Shown: positions 33,352-42,388, counted from the stretch's first letter. The stretch is 64,000 nucleotides of DNA from an uncultured Ruminococcus sp. (GCA_900538575.1 UPZA01000001.1:223487-287486), one strand, 5' to 3'. Translations and numbers: made by a program. Notes: a model not told the origin generated them from the sequence alone.

Positions 33352-34275
33352 TTATACGCTTTCCTGTTCCGTATTCTCTTCCTCAACAGTTGCCGGCTCT
33401 ACGTTCATTGCACAACCGTCTTTTTTCATCTCAAGCAAAAACAGATCCCCGTAATTGCGGTTCTGATACAAATAACCGTCTGCGGTCCTGCTGTCTGTTC
33501 CAGGAGTAAAAAGCTTGATATAGCTGTACTTATCCCTACAAACAACGCAGGATGGATGAATAAGAATAAAGTTTATTTGTCTTGCCCCGTCTGCCGGAGT
33601 ACAGCCGTCCGTAAAATTGTACTGCGTTTTCATTCTGGCGGATGGAACGCTTTTTATTTCAACGTTATCAAGACTATGCACCCGCCTGTCAATTCCCGAC
33701 TGGCTGCTCACATCGATATTACGCTGAATACCTTCCGCGCGTTTAAGAAGCTTTTTGACAGTCGGAGTTGCGTACAGAATTCTGCCCTCCTCCGGCACTG
33801 CCGCCTCGTCCATTGCGGTCATCATATCGTCAAATTTATCAAGTATATTAGCCGCTGTCAAAACGGTAGCGTCGATATTTCCGCCGTAAGTTGTAAGCTC
33901 CGCAAAAAGCTTAGAAAAACGATAGCTGTCCTTTTCGGGAATAGCACGCTCAGTCTCAAATGTGTTCTGAATATTTGCAACTGAAAGCGTGAGATTAGTT
34001 TCGTCGATATCCATCGGATCGATGAAAAACTCTATATCTCTGTCATGTTCAAGCTTTTTAGGCTCCCAATCGTTTGACATAGTACCGGAATTAAAGCCCG
34101 GCGTTCTCGAGTGATCCTTGTAACCGCTAAGCGTCATTCTTGGAAGCTTGATAGTCTGAGCATTGATAAACTGCACCTGCATATTGCTCTTAGTCAGTGC
34201 GTCTGAGCAAAGCTCCTTTGAATATTTCTCCTGAAGCAAGCCTGTAAAGGTTGTCGCGTAATCATATACTGCCAT
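33352..34275 (-). CDS. Major capsid protein
   Basis: 307 residues: YATTFTGLLQEKYSKELCSD start, IKLPRMTLSGYKDHSRTPGF and NFILIHPSCVVCRDKYSYIK. This is the usual sequence pattern of clostridial phage major capsid proteins of the HK97 fold. It lies downstream of the scaffold gene and is preceded by an AAGGATG ribosome site. Confidence 0.87.
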   Translation of the reverse strand: MAVYDYATTFTGLLQEKYSKELCSDALTKSNMQVQFINAQTIKLPRMTLSGYKDHSRTPGFNSGTMSNDWEPKKLEHDRDIEFFIDPMDIDETNLTLSVANIQNTFETERAIPEKDSYRFSKLFAELTTYGGNIDATVLTAANILDKFDDMMTAMDEAAVPEEGRILYATPTVKKLLKRAEGIQRNIDVSSQSGIDRRVHSLDNVEIKSVPSARMKTQYNFTDGCTPADGARQINFILIHPSCVVCRDKYSYIKLFTPGTDSRTADGYLYQNRNYGDLFLLEMKKDGCAMNVEPATVEEENTEQESV

Positions 34276-34295
34276 TTATATCATCCTTTCTTGTA

Positions 34296-34877
34296 TTAAA
34301 GCCCGAACGCCGCTTTAAGAGCGTCGTTGTTCGCGTTATTGTCTCCGGAATCTCCATCGGCCCCGAATTTAAAGCCTTTAGCTCCGCCGACCTGCGGCTT
34401 TAACTGGGGTATGTCTTCTAATACCTTTGCTATAGCGTTTTTCAACGCCTCCTGATTGATCTTTCCGTCTTCTCCGGTAACTCCGCTCATATCCGCCATT
34501 TTAAGAATATACGGCGCTGTCTTTACGTCAATTCCCATTGTAATGGCTTCCAGAGCGCCGGCTCGCTGAATCTCTGCCGTCAAGGCGGCTTTCTGCGCCT
34601 GTGCAAGCTGCGACTGGATTTCATTCAAATCGGGAGTATTCTTTGCCTTTTCCTCCTTATAGGCGTTGATCGCGGCTGACATTTCCTCCTGAGACAATCC
34701 CTGACGTTTAAAATAATTCCTGAGTATTTCCGATTCCTTCTGTTCTGTGCCGTTTGCAACAATTTCGGCGATTTTGCCGTAGTCAATTTCGCGGGCATTA
34801 ACGGACTGCGTATCGGAATTGCCAGCATTTTGATTCTGTCCTTGATTCTGATTGTTTACGGTAGCTTCTTCTGCCAT
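34296..34877 (-). CDS. Scaffold protein (GP20/DUF4355-like)
   Basis: 193 residues: an Asn/Gln-rich N-terminus, a helical core (NEIQSQLAQAQKAALTAEIQ) and MGIDVKTAPYILKMADMSG. The end (KFGADGDSGDNNANNDALKA) is typical of capsid scaffolds. It lies just upstream of the capsid gene. Confidence 0.85.
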   Translation of the reverse strand: MAEEATVNNQNQGQNQNAGNSDTQSVNAREIDYGKIAEIVANGTEQKESEILRNYFKRQGLSQEEMSAAINAYKEEKAKNTPDLNEIQSQLAQAQKAALTAEIQRAGALEAITMGIDVKTAPYILKMADMSGVTGEDGKINQEALKNAIAKVLEDIPQLKPQVGGAKGFKFGADGDSGDNNANNDALKAAFGL

Positions 34878-34923
34878 AACATTACCTCCAAAAAATATTT
34901 AAGCAGTTTTATGCCGTGCTCAG

Positions 34924-34946
34924 GGCATGAAAAGAGCGCTCATAAA
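34924..34946 (-). terminator. Hairpin with T-tract before the scaffold gene
   Basis: Minus-strand AAGCGCT TTTATG AGCGCTC TTTTC, between the lipoprotein stop and the scaffold start. Confidence 0.55.
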
Positions 34947-34951
34947 AGCGC

Positions 34952-35359
34952 TTAATCAATAGTTTCAAAGTTTACCGGAATCCACATATTCGGATTGAAG
35001 TTAAGCGTATAGTGGTAATTATCAACGTAATTATCCGTAACATCTTCGACCGTATAAGTAACGTTATCTGATAGCCCTATAAAATGCTTTTTATATGCGC
35101 CGTTTTCATCTTCAACTATTATTTCAAGCTGATTTTCTGCGGTATCCACATTTAAGGACATTTTTCCGGTCATTTGAAAAAGTACATCGCCCTGAATGCA
35201 GTTAATAACGGTTATTTGCCTAATTGTGTTAAAGTTATCAGCTTGCTTTGAAATATTGTACGATACTCTTTCAGACTGTCTTTGACATCCGACAGACAAT
35301 GCCGACATCAACGCCAGCCCTATTACGGCTGCAAGTATTTTCTTTGATTTTCTTTTCAT
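34952..35359 (-). CDS. Prophage lipoprotein (beta-sandwich type)
   Basis: 135 residues from the ATG at 35359. MKRKSKKILAAVIGLALMSA leads to a lipobox ending GC, so it is probably lipid-anchored outside the cell. The rest is beta-rich (IVEDENGAYKKHFIGLSDNV). Small lipoproteins within phage late genes often block superinfection or DNA entry, so that is a candidate role. It has its own terminator-like hairpin upstream. Confidence 0.75.
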   Translation of the reverse strand: MKRKSKKILAAVIGLALMSALSVGCQRQSERVSYNISKQADNFNTIRQITVINCIQGDVLFQMTGKMSLNVDTAENQLEIIVEDENGAYKKHFIGLSDNVTYTVEDVTDNYVDNYHYTLNFNPNMWIPVNFETID

Positions 35360-35384
35360 AATTCTACCTCTTTCTTTTTTGGGA

Positions 35385-35418
35385 TATAAAAATAACACCT
35401 CTTACGAGATGTTTATTA
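35385..35418 (-). terminator. Terminator hairpin before the lipoprotein gene
   Basis: Minus-strand ACATCTC GTAA GAGGTGT followed by TATTTTTAT, then the AGAGGT ribosome site. A second stem, AACCGCC to GGCGGTT, lies at 35452-35474. Confidence 0.65.
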
Positions 35419-35473
35419 ACCTATTAAATTCAGGTATAAGTTAGATATGAGAAAACCGCCTTGTTATCGGCGG

Positions 35474-35698
35474 TTAGTCAATTATAATTTGCGGCGTTCC
35501 TATAAACAGCGACGGTTTTGTGCCGCATTTTTCAGCAGTGTAATCAAAGTTATCATTTATACATTTATTAACTAATTCACAAAAATCGCTGTAATCTTTT
35601 TCACTCAATATGTCCGCTTCGGGCGGAACGTTACAATAATATTTAAAATGTTCTTCAAATTTACTGCACGGAACATTCCAGTCAATTTCTTTTTTCAT
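35474..35698 (-). CDS. Candidate immunity protein for the MuF metallopeptidase
   Basis: 74 residues, acidic: MKKEIDWNVPCSKFEEHFKY to SLFIGTPQIIID. It starts 4 nt inside the end of the MuF gene (ATGA overlap), so it is translationally coupled. A small soluble acidic protein directly after a toxin-tailed MuF gene is the layout of polymorphic toxin-immunity pairs. Family not recognised. Confidence 0.6.
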   Translation of the reverse strand: MKKEIDWNVPCSKFEEHFKYYCNVPPEADILSEKDYSDFCELVNKCINDNFDYTAEKCGTKPSLFIGTPQIIID

Positions 35699-37617
35699 TG
35701 AACTGCCTCCTTTAACTTATTTTCAAAATAGTTAAGAGCATTCGGAAAATGCTTCTTCATTTCATTATAACGTATTGCATCAAATTGCGCTTCAAACATA
35801 TGCGCAAAAGCTTCAGACGTAATAGCATATTCGTCAGACTGCCAATAGGACTGTTCATGATACCCACAGCCTTTTATGTTTCCTTTGGTAATACCATCAA
35901 ATAAATCTGAAACTGCTGAATGCCTACGAATATTGTTTAGCTCGCTTGAAATTTTAGAATCAACTTTATCAAAAGTTTTTAGACCGTATTGATAAGCAGT
36001 TTTTTTACGGTATTCCATTACGTCAGAAAATAAAAGCTCTCTAAAACTGCTGTCTTTTGAAATACTGCCGGCCATATCGTCAATTAAATGACCGTGCTCA
36101 TGAAAATATGTTACACATTTTCCACGCTTATTATGTAAATCTGAGTCATAATGCATTGTTATTTTCTTTGATAATGTGTCGTAATATGCTGTACCTTCAA
36201 AACTTGCGTTTATTACAGAATTTTCAGGTACAAATTTAGTAAATGCTTTTTTTGCGTATTCAGACCCGTGAGAAAATTTATTTTTAACGGTTGAATAATA
36301 TTCTTTACTTACGCGTTTATCCTTTTGCAAACGATTTTTGAATATGCCTAAATCAGATTGCTTTTCCGCTTTCAGTATATCATTATTTTTAGCGGAAGTC
36401 AACGCTTTTCTTGTCTTCCCCGCAACTGTTTTATTATACCCGACAACCGCCGTTCTGTCCGCCTTATAACTCAGCCCGTTATCGGCGCAATACTTTTTCA
36501 AAGTCTGCTGTCTCCGCTGAAGAATGGCGGAAGCTCTTTTCAGACCCTCGGTATCGCCTACGGCTTCAAGAGCGGTGCATTCGCGCTTTGATTTTCTTAC
36601 GCGTCTTTCAAGCTCCCTCTGGCCTTGCACTTTCATATATTGCTCATAATTTTCTTTTTCTTCATTAGGAAAATACGTCTGATATGAAGCTCCCGGTATA
36701 AATGGGTAAATTTTATGACCACAGTTAATACCAAGAAGTCCGTCAGGCTCTCCGTATGAGCTGTCAGACCATGCATAATAACGGATTTTTCTGCCGTGTA
36801 AATCTGTGGTATACCCGCCGTCTCCTGATAGGTTGAATATTTTTCCTTGATCCTTTGCGCATTTTGGGCGCGCCCCTGAATGGCTTGATACTTCTACAAG
36901 ATTCAGTCCGTATGCTTCCATGCGGTCAAACTGCGCCTGATTCGCTGTGTTGGAAACGGTAGTGCGGATATCCATGTTTATATAAGCTTCAGGAGACCAT
37001 TCTCTTCCAAGCTTATCGACAAAAGCTGGAATGCCTTTTTCGGACATATCTTTGATACACTGCCGCATAGCCGCCTGACGGCTTTCTGCACCTGTAACCG
37101 CTTTTCCCGCAGCTTTGTTGAGCATATCGACGAATGATTGCTTTTCAGCCAATTCGGCGGTATCGTTTATAATTTTCTGCGCTGCTGATTTAGCTTTAAA
37201 CCGCATAACCGTATTTACCATATTTAAAGATTGCCGAGCCTGTTTATTATACGAAGTCAGAGCTTTTGACATAGTTTTTTCAATCGGAACTGCTGAATCG
37301 TTGATAATACCGTCCTTAACAAGCTGTTGAAAACCCGGTTCTAATTCTCCTATAGCGGTTAGTGCAGCTGTTTCAAGTACCTCTGTAAGCATATCAGGAG
37401 CAATACCGGCGTATTCGGCAATGGTTTTTATATTAGCCTTGTCAAGCGCTCCAAGCCGCGCAAGCATTTGTATTTTCCACTGCGCTGTAGAACTGCCGAC
37501 ATCTCCGCTTTTTAAATAATCTGCAATATTGGCGATTAAATCAGTTTCAAGCCCAGTATATAAATTACTCAGCCCTCGGCTCAGATTCATTATCTCCAGC
37601 TTCGTCATCCTTTTCAC
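35695..37617 (-). CDS. MuF-type minor head protein with C-terminal metallopeptidase domain
   Basis: 640 residues. The N-terminal half is a phage_min_cap2/MuF head protein (GLSNLYTGLETDLIANIADY, DIRTTVSNTANQAQFDRMEA, then SSHSGARPKCAKDQGKIFNL and the end IYPFIPGASYQTYFPNEEKE). After a linker, the last 200 residues hold CVTYFHEHGHLIDDMAG, an HExxH zinc motif, and ITSEAFAHMFEAQFDA as possible third ligand. MuF proteins are packaged in the virion, and some carry toxin tails. The first 52 nt overlap the portal gene; a start at 37590 with GGAG upstream is an alternative. Confidence 0.82.
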   Translation of the reverse strand: MKRMTKLEIMNLSRGLSNLYTGLETDLIANIADYLKSGDVGSSTAQWKIQMLARLGALDKANIKTIAEYAGIAPDMLTEVLETAALTAIGELEPGFQQLVKDGIINDSAVPIEKTMSKALTSYNKQARQSLNMVNTVMRFKAKSAAQKIINDTAELAEKQSFVDMLNKAAGKAVTGAESRQAAMRQCIKDMSEKGIPAFVDKLGREWSPEAYINMDIRTTVSNTANQAQFDRMEAYGLNLVEVSSHSGARPKCAKDQGKIFNLSGDGGYTTDLHGRKIRYYAWSDSSYGEPDGLLGINCGHKIYPFIPGASYQTYFPNEEKENYEQYMKVQGQRELERRVRKSKRECTALEAVGDTEGLKRASAILQRRQQTLKKYCADNGLSYKADRTAVVGYNKTVAGKTRKALTSAKNNDILKAEKQSDLGIFKNRLQKDKRVSKEYYSTVKNKFSHGSEYAKKAFTKFVPENSVINASFEGTAYYDTLSKKITMHYDSDLHNKRGKCVTYFHEHGHLIDDMAGSISKDSSFRELLFSDVMEYRKKTAYQYGLKTFDKVDSKISSELNNIRRHSAVSDLFDGITKGNIKGCGYHEQSYWQSDEYAITSEAFAHMFEAQFDAIRYNEMKKHFPNALNYFENKLKEAVQ

Positions 37618-39037
37618 CGCCGTTCATAAAATCGTCAACCGATAAGCCGGTCACCGATTGCTCTTTATTTATGCGGTCAAGTTCTTTCCGCGCTGTTTCC
37701 TCGTCGCATTTTTGAACGTCCATAATAGCTTTAAGCTTCGATTTCAAACCTGCTTGTGTAAGCTTTACGTTGTTGTCGATGAGGGTATTATCGTCTATTA
37801 TGATATTATCCTGCCATCCGACAGTCACGGTATATTCTTTCACGGGTATAAGCTTTAAGGCTGTGCCTATGGCGATAAGGCTGTGTATTAGCTGCTCGAT
37901 AGTTTCTGATAGTAAGTTTTTATTGCTTTTTATTGTCCTTGCTGTCTTGCTGTCCTGTGATATAACTTCCGTGGCTGTCTTTACCCCTTGTACCGCATCA
38001 AAAGAAAGAGAGCCGGCAGACAGACCTATTTGAAAGCAAAGGATATTTAATAGCGCATTAATTGCTAAAACGTGCTCTTGTATGCGAAGTTCAACTGTAT
38101 TATCAACAATTTTCAAGGCATCGGCATCCCCGGTATTAAGTGCGACAAAAGCTTCGTCTTCCGCATCAAAATATCGTTGCATTTCTCCTGAAATCGGATC
38201 AACAACAGTGCGCACGCTCTGCGTTGGTACAATAATTCGTTTTTTTCCAAGCGTAAATTCTCTTGAAAAGCTATCAAACGCAATATCAAGTGTTTCCAGC
38301 GTATCCACTGCATTTGCAAATATCGAAACTCCCAGTGGGGAATCTATTTCAATATTGTTTGATGTACAAGGCTTAAAATAGCAGAACATAGGAACGTTAA
38401 TTCCGTTATATACTACACTTTCTGTAAGTTTAGGAAACATTTCAGATACTGAGCACTTAGTTCCGAGGCTATTTTTAAGTACACTTTTAAATACAATGTT
38501 TTCAACCTCTATCGAATCATTGCTGAGTGAATGACTTTCCATTAAAGTGTAATAAATCCCTCTCTTATATGAGAACGTGCGAAAAATACAATCCGTTACG
38601 GTATCGCCCATCCAGCCAACAGGCAGGAAGTGTTCGGCTTGAACATAATCCACAACAGGCTTTGAATTTTCTGCATAAATCTTAAGTGCCATTCCGCCCA
38701 TTGCATAAGCATAAGATAATAGTTCGGGGAACTTATTCCAGAATCCTACTGCGTTTAATGTTTTATTTATGTAATTTTGAAACTGCTCATCGTCAATCGT
38801 TATTTCTACCTGTTCAGAAAAAGTCATTGCAGAAAATTCGTCGCAAACAACTTTTGCGGTGTTTAAAAGTTTTCTTTGCCTCATACCTTTCGCATGCAAT
38901 CCTGCTGCTTTTGTCCTCTTCCATGGTGGATTGCCCTGAAATATTCGCTTATGAAATTCCATTAGCCTATAATTCTCAGATAAATCCAGCAAATTAGTTG
39001 CTGGAAAAGCTTGCTTGGCGTCCTGTAATATATTCAT
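37565..39037 (-). CDS. Portal protein (SPP1 gp6-like)
   Basis: 490 residues: RIFQGNPPWKRTKAAGLHAK, KVVCDEFSAMTFSEQVEITI and FQIGLSAGSLSFDAVQGVKT with TATEVISQDSKTARTIKSNK. This is the characteristic portal pattern of SPP1-like phages. It forms the packaging ring with the large terminase, whose gene overlaps by 4 nt. Confidence 0.9.
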   Translation of the reverse strand: MNILQDAKQAFPATNLLDLSENYRLMEFHKRIFQGNPPWKRTKAAGLHAKGMRQRKLLNTAKVVCDEFSAMTFSEQVEITIDDEQFQNYINKTLNAVGFWNKFPELLSYAYAMGGMALKIYAENSKPVVDYVQAEHFLPVGWMGDTVTDCIFRTFSYKRGIYYTLMESHSLSNDSIEVENIVFKSVLKNSLGTKCSVSEMFPKLTESVVYNGINVPMFCYFKPCTSNNIEIDSPLGVSIFANAVDTLETLDIAFDSFSREFTLGKKRIIVPTQSVRTVVDPISGEMQRYFDAEDEAFVALNTGDADALKIVDNTVELRIQEHVLAINALLNILCFQIGLSAGSLSFDAVQGVKTATEVISQDSKTARTIKSNKNLLSETIEQLIHSLIAIGTALKLIPVKEYTVTVGWQDNIIIDDNTLIDNNVKLTQAGLKSKLKAIMDVQKCDEETARKELDRINKEQSVTGLSVDDFMNGGEKDDEAGDNESEPRAE

Positions 39038-40305
39038 TTAAAGCCTCCTATCTCTATGATATCGCTCATCAGCGGTTCGACACTGTATTCGAATGCGTCG
39101 AGACTGTCAATGTTGTAATTGCCATCGTCGAGACGAACATCTTTAAGCTGCTTGCTGTCCCAGACTGCCGACTGCATAGCCTTTATAAAATGACCGCAAT
39201 TTTTTGCGACTAAAAATCTTTCTTGCGATATTATTTGATTTGTAAACCGGATTCTGCCCAATACTTCCGATTTGCGGGCATTATGAGGATTAATGGGAAC
39301 TTTGTTTTTTATAAGCGCGGTTTTAACTCCTCGTATCAGCGTTGTTTCGGCGCTGTCAAAATAAATGTCGTATACGTTATATTTTCTCTGGCACTTGCGG
39401 ATAAAGGTTATAATGTCGTTTTCAAGCTGTGTCGGCGTTATTATCTCCTTGCGGTAATACTCTTCAAGTACTGCCACCTCTTTAAGTCCTCTTGTAAATC
39501 CTGTGCATATACCGGCATGAGCTGAGCCGTTGCCACCGAAGTCAAAGCCGATTGTACAGTACATGATATCATCCGGCGCACTATCAATAAGATAATCTTT
39601 TGTATTATCCGCAAACTGCTTATATATAACGCCCTCTGCCGACACCCACAAGCCTTTTATATATCTATCATGGAATACTCCGGTAAATTGCTGTTCAGCA
39701 GCTTCGAGCTGGGCAGGGGACAGGATTGGATTGTCAGACATTAAAAAATGCAAATGTAAAGCGTTTCGCTCTTTTGCCTTTTGAATCCACTCTGTATAAA
39801 ACCAATGAAATTGATTATCAGGATTGCAGTTGAACCACAACTTTGCTTTATCAACCGACAAGGTACGTGTTATAGCCTGTTCAACAAACGAGCGCGGCAT
39901 TAGCGCTACCTCATCAAAAAATACGCCGCTTAGAGTAATACCTTGAATAAGCATGTATGATGATTCATCTTTGCCTCCAAAAATATAAAAATAATTTTTG
40001 CGACCTGCGCCCTCTATTGTCAGCAGATTGACCGATCTGGTATATGTAACCTTAAAGCGTGAGGTAATATCAACTATAGATTGGAGCGGCATTATAATAT
40101 TTCTTTCCGCTGATCTTACCGTTTTTCCGCAAATGCCGAACGTTGCCCCATCAAAGCGTTTCATCGACCACAAAACAAATGACGTTATCATGCATATTGT
40201 TTTACCCGAACGTACTGCGCCATCGCAGATAATAGCCTTGTAATCGTCTTTATAGCACCATTTGAATACTTGTTTTTGTTTTTTGGAAAGTTTATGAAAT
40301 GTCAT
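39034..40305 (-). CDS. Terminase large subunit (PBSX/Terminase_3 type)
   Basis: 423 residues: FKWCYKDDYKAIICDGAVRS with Walker A GAVRSGKT (about 30-37), Walker B GVFFDEVALM (about 132-141) and C-terminal nuclease motifs TIGFDFGGNG and YDIYFDSAETT. The packaging motor and nuclease. It overlaps the small subunit by 4 nt. Confidence 0.93.
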   Translation of the reverse strand: MTFHKLSKKQKQVFKWCYKDDYKAIICDGAVRSGKTICMITSFVLWSMKRFDGATFGICGKTVRSAERNIIMPLQSIVDITSRFKVTYTRSVNLLTIEGAGRKNYFYIFGGKDESSYMLIQGITLSGVFFDEVALMPRSFVEQAITRTLSVDKAKLWFNCNPDNQFHWFYTEWIQKAKERNALHLHFLMSDNPILSPAQLEAAEQQFTGVFHDRYIKGLWVSAEGVIYKQFADNTKDYLIDSAPDDIMYCTIGFDFGGNGSAHAGICTGFTRGLKEVAVLEEYYRKEIITPTQLENDIITFIRKCQRKYNVYDIYFDSAETTLIRGVKTALIKNKVPINPHNARKSEVLGRIRFTNQIISQERFLVAKNCGHFIKAMQSAVWDSKQLKDVRLDDGNYNIDSLDAFEYSVEPLMSDIIEIGGFK

Positions 40306-40751
40306 TCGGTATCGTCCTCCAAGGCTTTATACAGCATGGGTTCTTCACCAATGGCATTTTCATTGCCTAAAAATCCCTTCAGCTCCTTTACAGCCGAAAT
40401 ATCGGGAAGAGCAACCTTTTTAATATGCTTTACCTTTTTACCGCCCTTGCTGTCAATCGTTATTTCTTCTTCGCTGTATTCACCGCCTGAAGCCGCAAGG
40501 AGTAGCGCCTTTTGAATCTCGGCATCCACAAGTTCAGGATTAGATTGTATAAACTCAGCAAATTCCTGATTTTTCTTTTTAAATTCATTTATTAGTCTAT
40601 CACGCTGAGGCTTGCTGTCGGTTCTTAAAAATTCTTCATAAAGGCTTTTTATACCATTTAAGCTGCCACCGTTAAGCCTTTTTTGACCTGCCTCATAATC
40701 GTCAATCCCTTCAAGCAAAGACTTTATACTATTTTTTTTCAGTACACTCAT
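40302..40751 (-). CDS. Terminase small subunit-like protein
   Basis: 149 residues. The C-terminal half (QKALLLAASGGEYSEEEITI, then KHIKKVALPDISAVKELKGF) matches the tail of small terminases. Directly before the large subunit, first gene after the long leader at 40772-41010. Confidence 0.72.
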   Translation of the reverse strand: MSVLKKNSIKSLLEGIDDYEAGQKRLNGGSLNGIKSLYEEFLRTDSKPQRDRLINEFKKKNQEFAEFIQSNPELVDAEIQKALLLAASGGEYSEEEITIDSKGGKKVKHIKKVALPDISAVKELKGFLGNENAIGEEPMLYKALEDDTE

Positions 40752-40771
40752 ACAATCACATCCTTTAGGTA

Positions 40772-40799
40772 TAAAAATAAGGGCAAAAAATGCCCTTTT
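40772..40799 (-). terminator. Intrinsic terminator just before the packaging genes
   Basis: Minus-strand AAGGGCA TTTTT TGCCCTT followed by ATTTTTAT, 21 nt before the small terminase start. It would stop transcription from the NusG paralog region unless antitermination occurs. Confidence 0.75.
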
Positions 40800-41010
40800 A
40801 AGCTATTCTGTTTTTATCCGATAAATTTCACCCACAAATTTCTTTAAACGGTTTTAAAGGGGCGTAAAACGTTATTAAACGTATATATGAGCATAACTTA
40901 ATTTTGATATGCTCCGCCATTCAGCATTTTGTCTAAAAAGCTGTTTTTTCTTATGCTCCTGCGCCGATCGGAACGGGACGAATCAACCGTACCAAAGCAA
41001 ACACAGTGTT
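40800..41010 (-). promoter_or_regulatory. Structured untranslated leader between the NusG paralog and the late genes
   Basis: 210 bases without a gene. Minus-strand hairpins are GAGCATA to TATGCTC (about 40889-40914) and ACGTT-TAAT-AACGT. Antitermination by NusG paralogs of the LoaP type needs an RNA element in such a leader. No promoter is obvious. Confidence 0.45.
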
Positions 41011-41499
41011 TTATATGATTTTAATTGGGAGCGTAACCCTATACTGTCTCCCGCAAATCGGCACAAAAACCCTTGCCCGTTTTTGCCTTACACAAATTTC
41101 AGCATAACTGCCGCTATATTTTTTCAGAGGTCCGGACATTATAAGCTTCTGACCTTCAGGCGTCACATATATTTTTGAAGGTTCAATCGGTCTGCCTTCG
41201 TTCCAGAGCCAGTTTATATATTGCTTTTCAATTTCCGACACTGTCTGCGGGTTTCCGCCGCCAATGAAATTTATAACGCCATCTGTATTTTTTATCTTAT
41301 AATAGTCTTGAGACTTAAGCTCCGAATCCATCTCAAGGAATATGTATCCGGTAAAAATAAGATATCTCTGCTGCCGCCATGTTCCTTTGTTATGGATATT
41401 CATAAGTTTTTCGGGCGTTTTAATTATATATCCTATTCGCTGCAAAGCGTTCGAGGAAGAAAGCTCACATCCGGTTTTTGTGCGTATAACATACATCAT
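41011..41499 (-). CDS. NusG-family antiterminator paralog (LoaP/UpxY-like)
   Basis: 162 residues: MMYVIRTKTGCELSSSNALQ begins an NGN domain with RYLIFTGYIFLEMDSELKSQ and the VINFIGGG segment. The C-terminal 45 residues (SGPLKKYSGSYAEICVRQKR) form a KOW-like domain. The host nusG is a different gene, so this is a specialised copy. It is placed at the end of the middle genes, right before the terminator and late operon. Confidence 0.78.
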   Translation of the reverse strand: MMYVIRTKTGCELSSSNALQRIGYIIKTPEKLMNIHNKGTWRQQRYLIFTGYIFLEMDSELKSQDYYKIKNTDGVINFIGGGNPQTVSEIEKQYINWLWNEGRPIEPSKIYVTPEGQKLIMSGPLKKYSGSYAEICVRQKRARVFVPICGRQYRVTLPIKII

Positions 41500-42044
41500 A
41501 GCTTATCCTCTTTTTCTTTCAAAAAATCTTTAACCTGTTTGTAAAGTTCCGGACGTTCTGCCGCCATTGCGTCAAATATCATTGTCTTGAACTGATCTGC
41601 GCCGTTTTCAAGCAATTCCTTGGACTTTATATCCGCATTCTTCTTATATGCCGCAGCTTTGGTGAGAGAAACTGCCGATTTCACAAGGGTATCAAAATCC
41701 TTTGATTTTATCTTATCCTCCGGCATTTCACTTACAGCGTCAAGCAGCTGGGAGCTGATAATTCTTAGAATGCCTTCTGCTATATCAATATCCGGATAAC
41801 GGCTTATTTCCTCGTTAAGTGCCCTGAAATTTTCCTGCGATACTCTCAGACGTTCCAGCGATTCTCGAAAGTGCTTTACATACCTATGGACTGAACCGAT
41901 AGATATTTCAGTTCCGGTTTCCCTGATATAGTCAACAATTTCACGGTATGTAAATCCGGCCCTGATCATTTCATCTACGGTATCCTTAATATCAGGCTCA
42001 AGTCCGTCTATTATACTGTGACGTCTGTTTCCGAGTGCGCTCAT
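41496..42044 (-). CDS. Mu gp27-like protein (DUF3486)
   Basis: 182 residues. The N-terminal 60 form an HTH domain (TEISIGSVHRYVKHF). The rest is helical with ILRIISSQLLDAVSEMPEDK and LVKSAVSLTKAAAYKKNADI, the pattern of Mu gp27. In Mu this gene lies before the terminase and acts in packaging. It overlaps the NusG paralog by 4 nt. Its HTH domain recurs in the antirepressor at 52077-52736. Confidence 0.78.
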   Translation of the reverse strand: MSALGNRRHSIIDGLEPDIKDTVDEMIRAGFTYREIVDYIRETGTEISIGSVHRYVKHFRESLERLRVSQENFRALNEEISRYPDIDIAEGILRIISSQLLDAVSEMPEDKIKSKDFDTLVKSAVSLTKAAAYKKNADIKSKELLENGADQFKTMIFDAMAAERPELYKQVKDFLKEKEDKL

Positions 42045-42055
42045 ACTGCACCCCC

Positions 42056-42388
42056 TTAAAGTTCTATGCAGACGTCTGACTTTTTACCGACCAGTACTCT
42101 GATTCCATCCGCAGTAAGCTTGGCAGACAGGTATTTAAAAGATGTGTCTGCAAGAGTTGCCGGTTTTCCGGTTTCAGTGTTCCTAAGCTTAATGTATCCG
42201 CCTTCGTAAAGATAATCAATGCTTTTTACAATCTCGCACTCCTCCATATCTGACATTACAAACTTTATTTCCGTAAGTTTTTTGTAATCTCCGGAAAGCA
42301 CATTCAGCAGCTGCAGAACACGCCTGTTATTTACAAAAAAATTGCCGTTTTCTATATCTCTTTTTATTTTCTCTGCTTCTAAGTTCAT
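42056..42388 (-). CDS. Mu gp26-like small protein
   Basis: 110 residues with a winged-helix-like core (ECEIVKSIDYLYEGGYIKLR). Position between gp25- and gp27-like genes matches Mu. It overlaps the previous gene by 4 nt. Confidence 0.6.
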   Translation of the reverse strand: MNLEAEKIKRDIENGNFFVNNRRVLQLLNVLSGDYKKLTEIKFVMSDMEECEIVKSIDYLYEGGYIKLRNTETGKPATLADTSFKYLSAKLTADGIRVLVGKKSDVCIEL

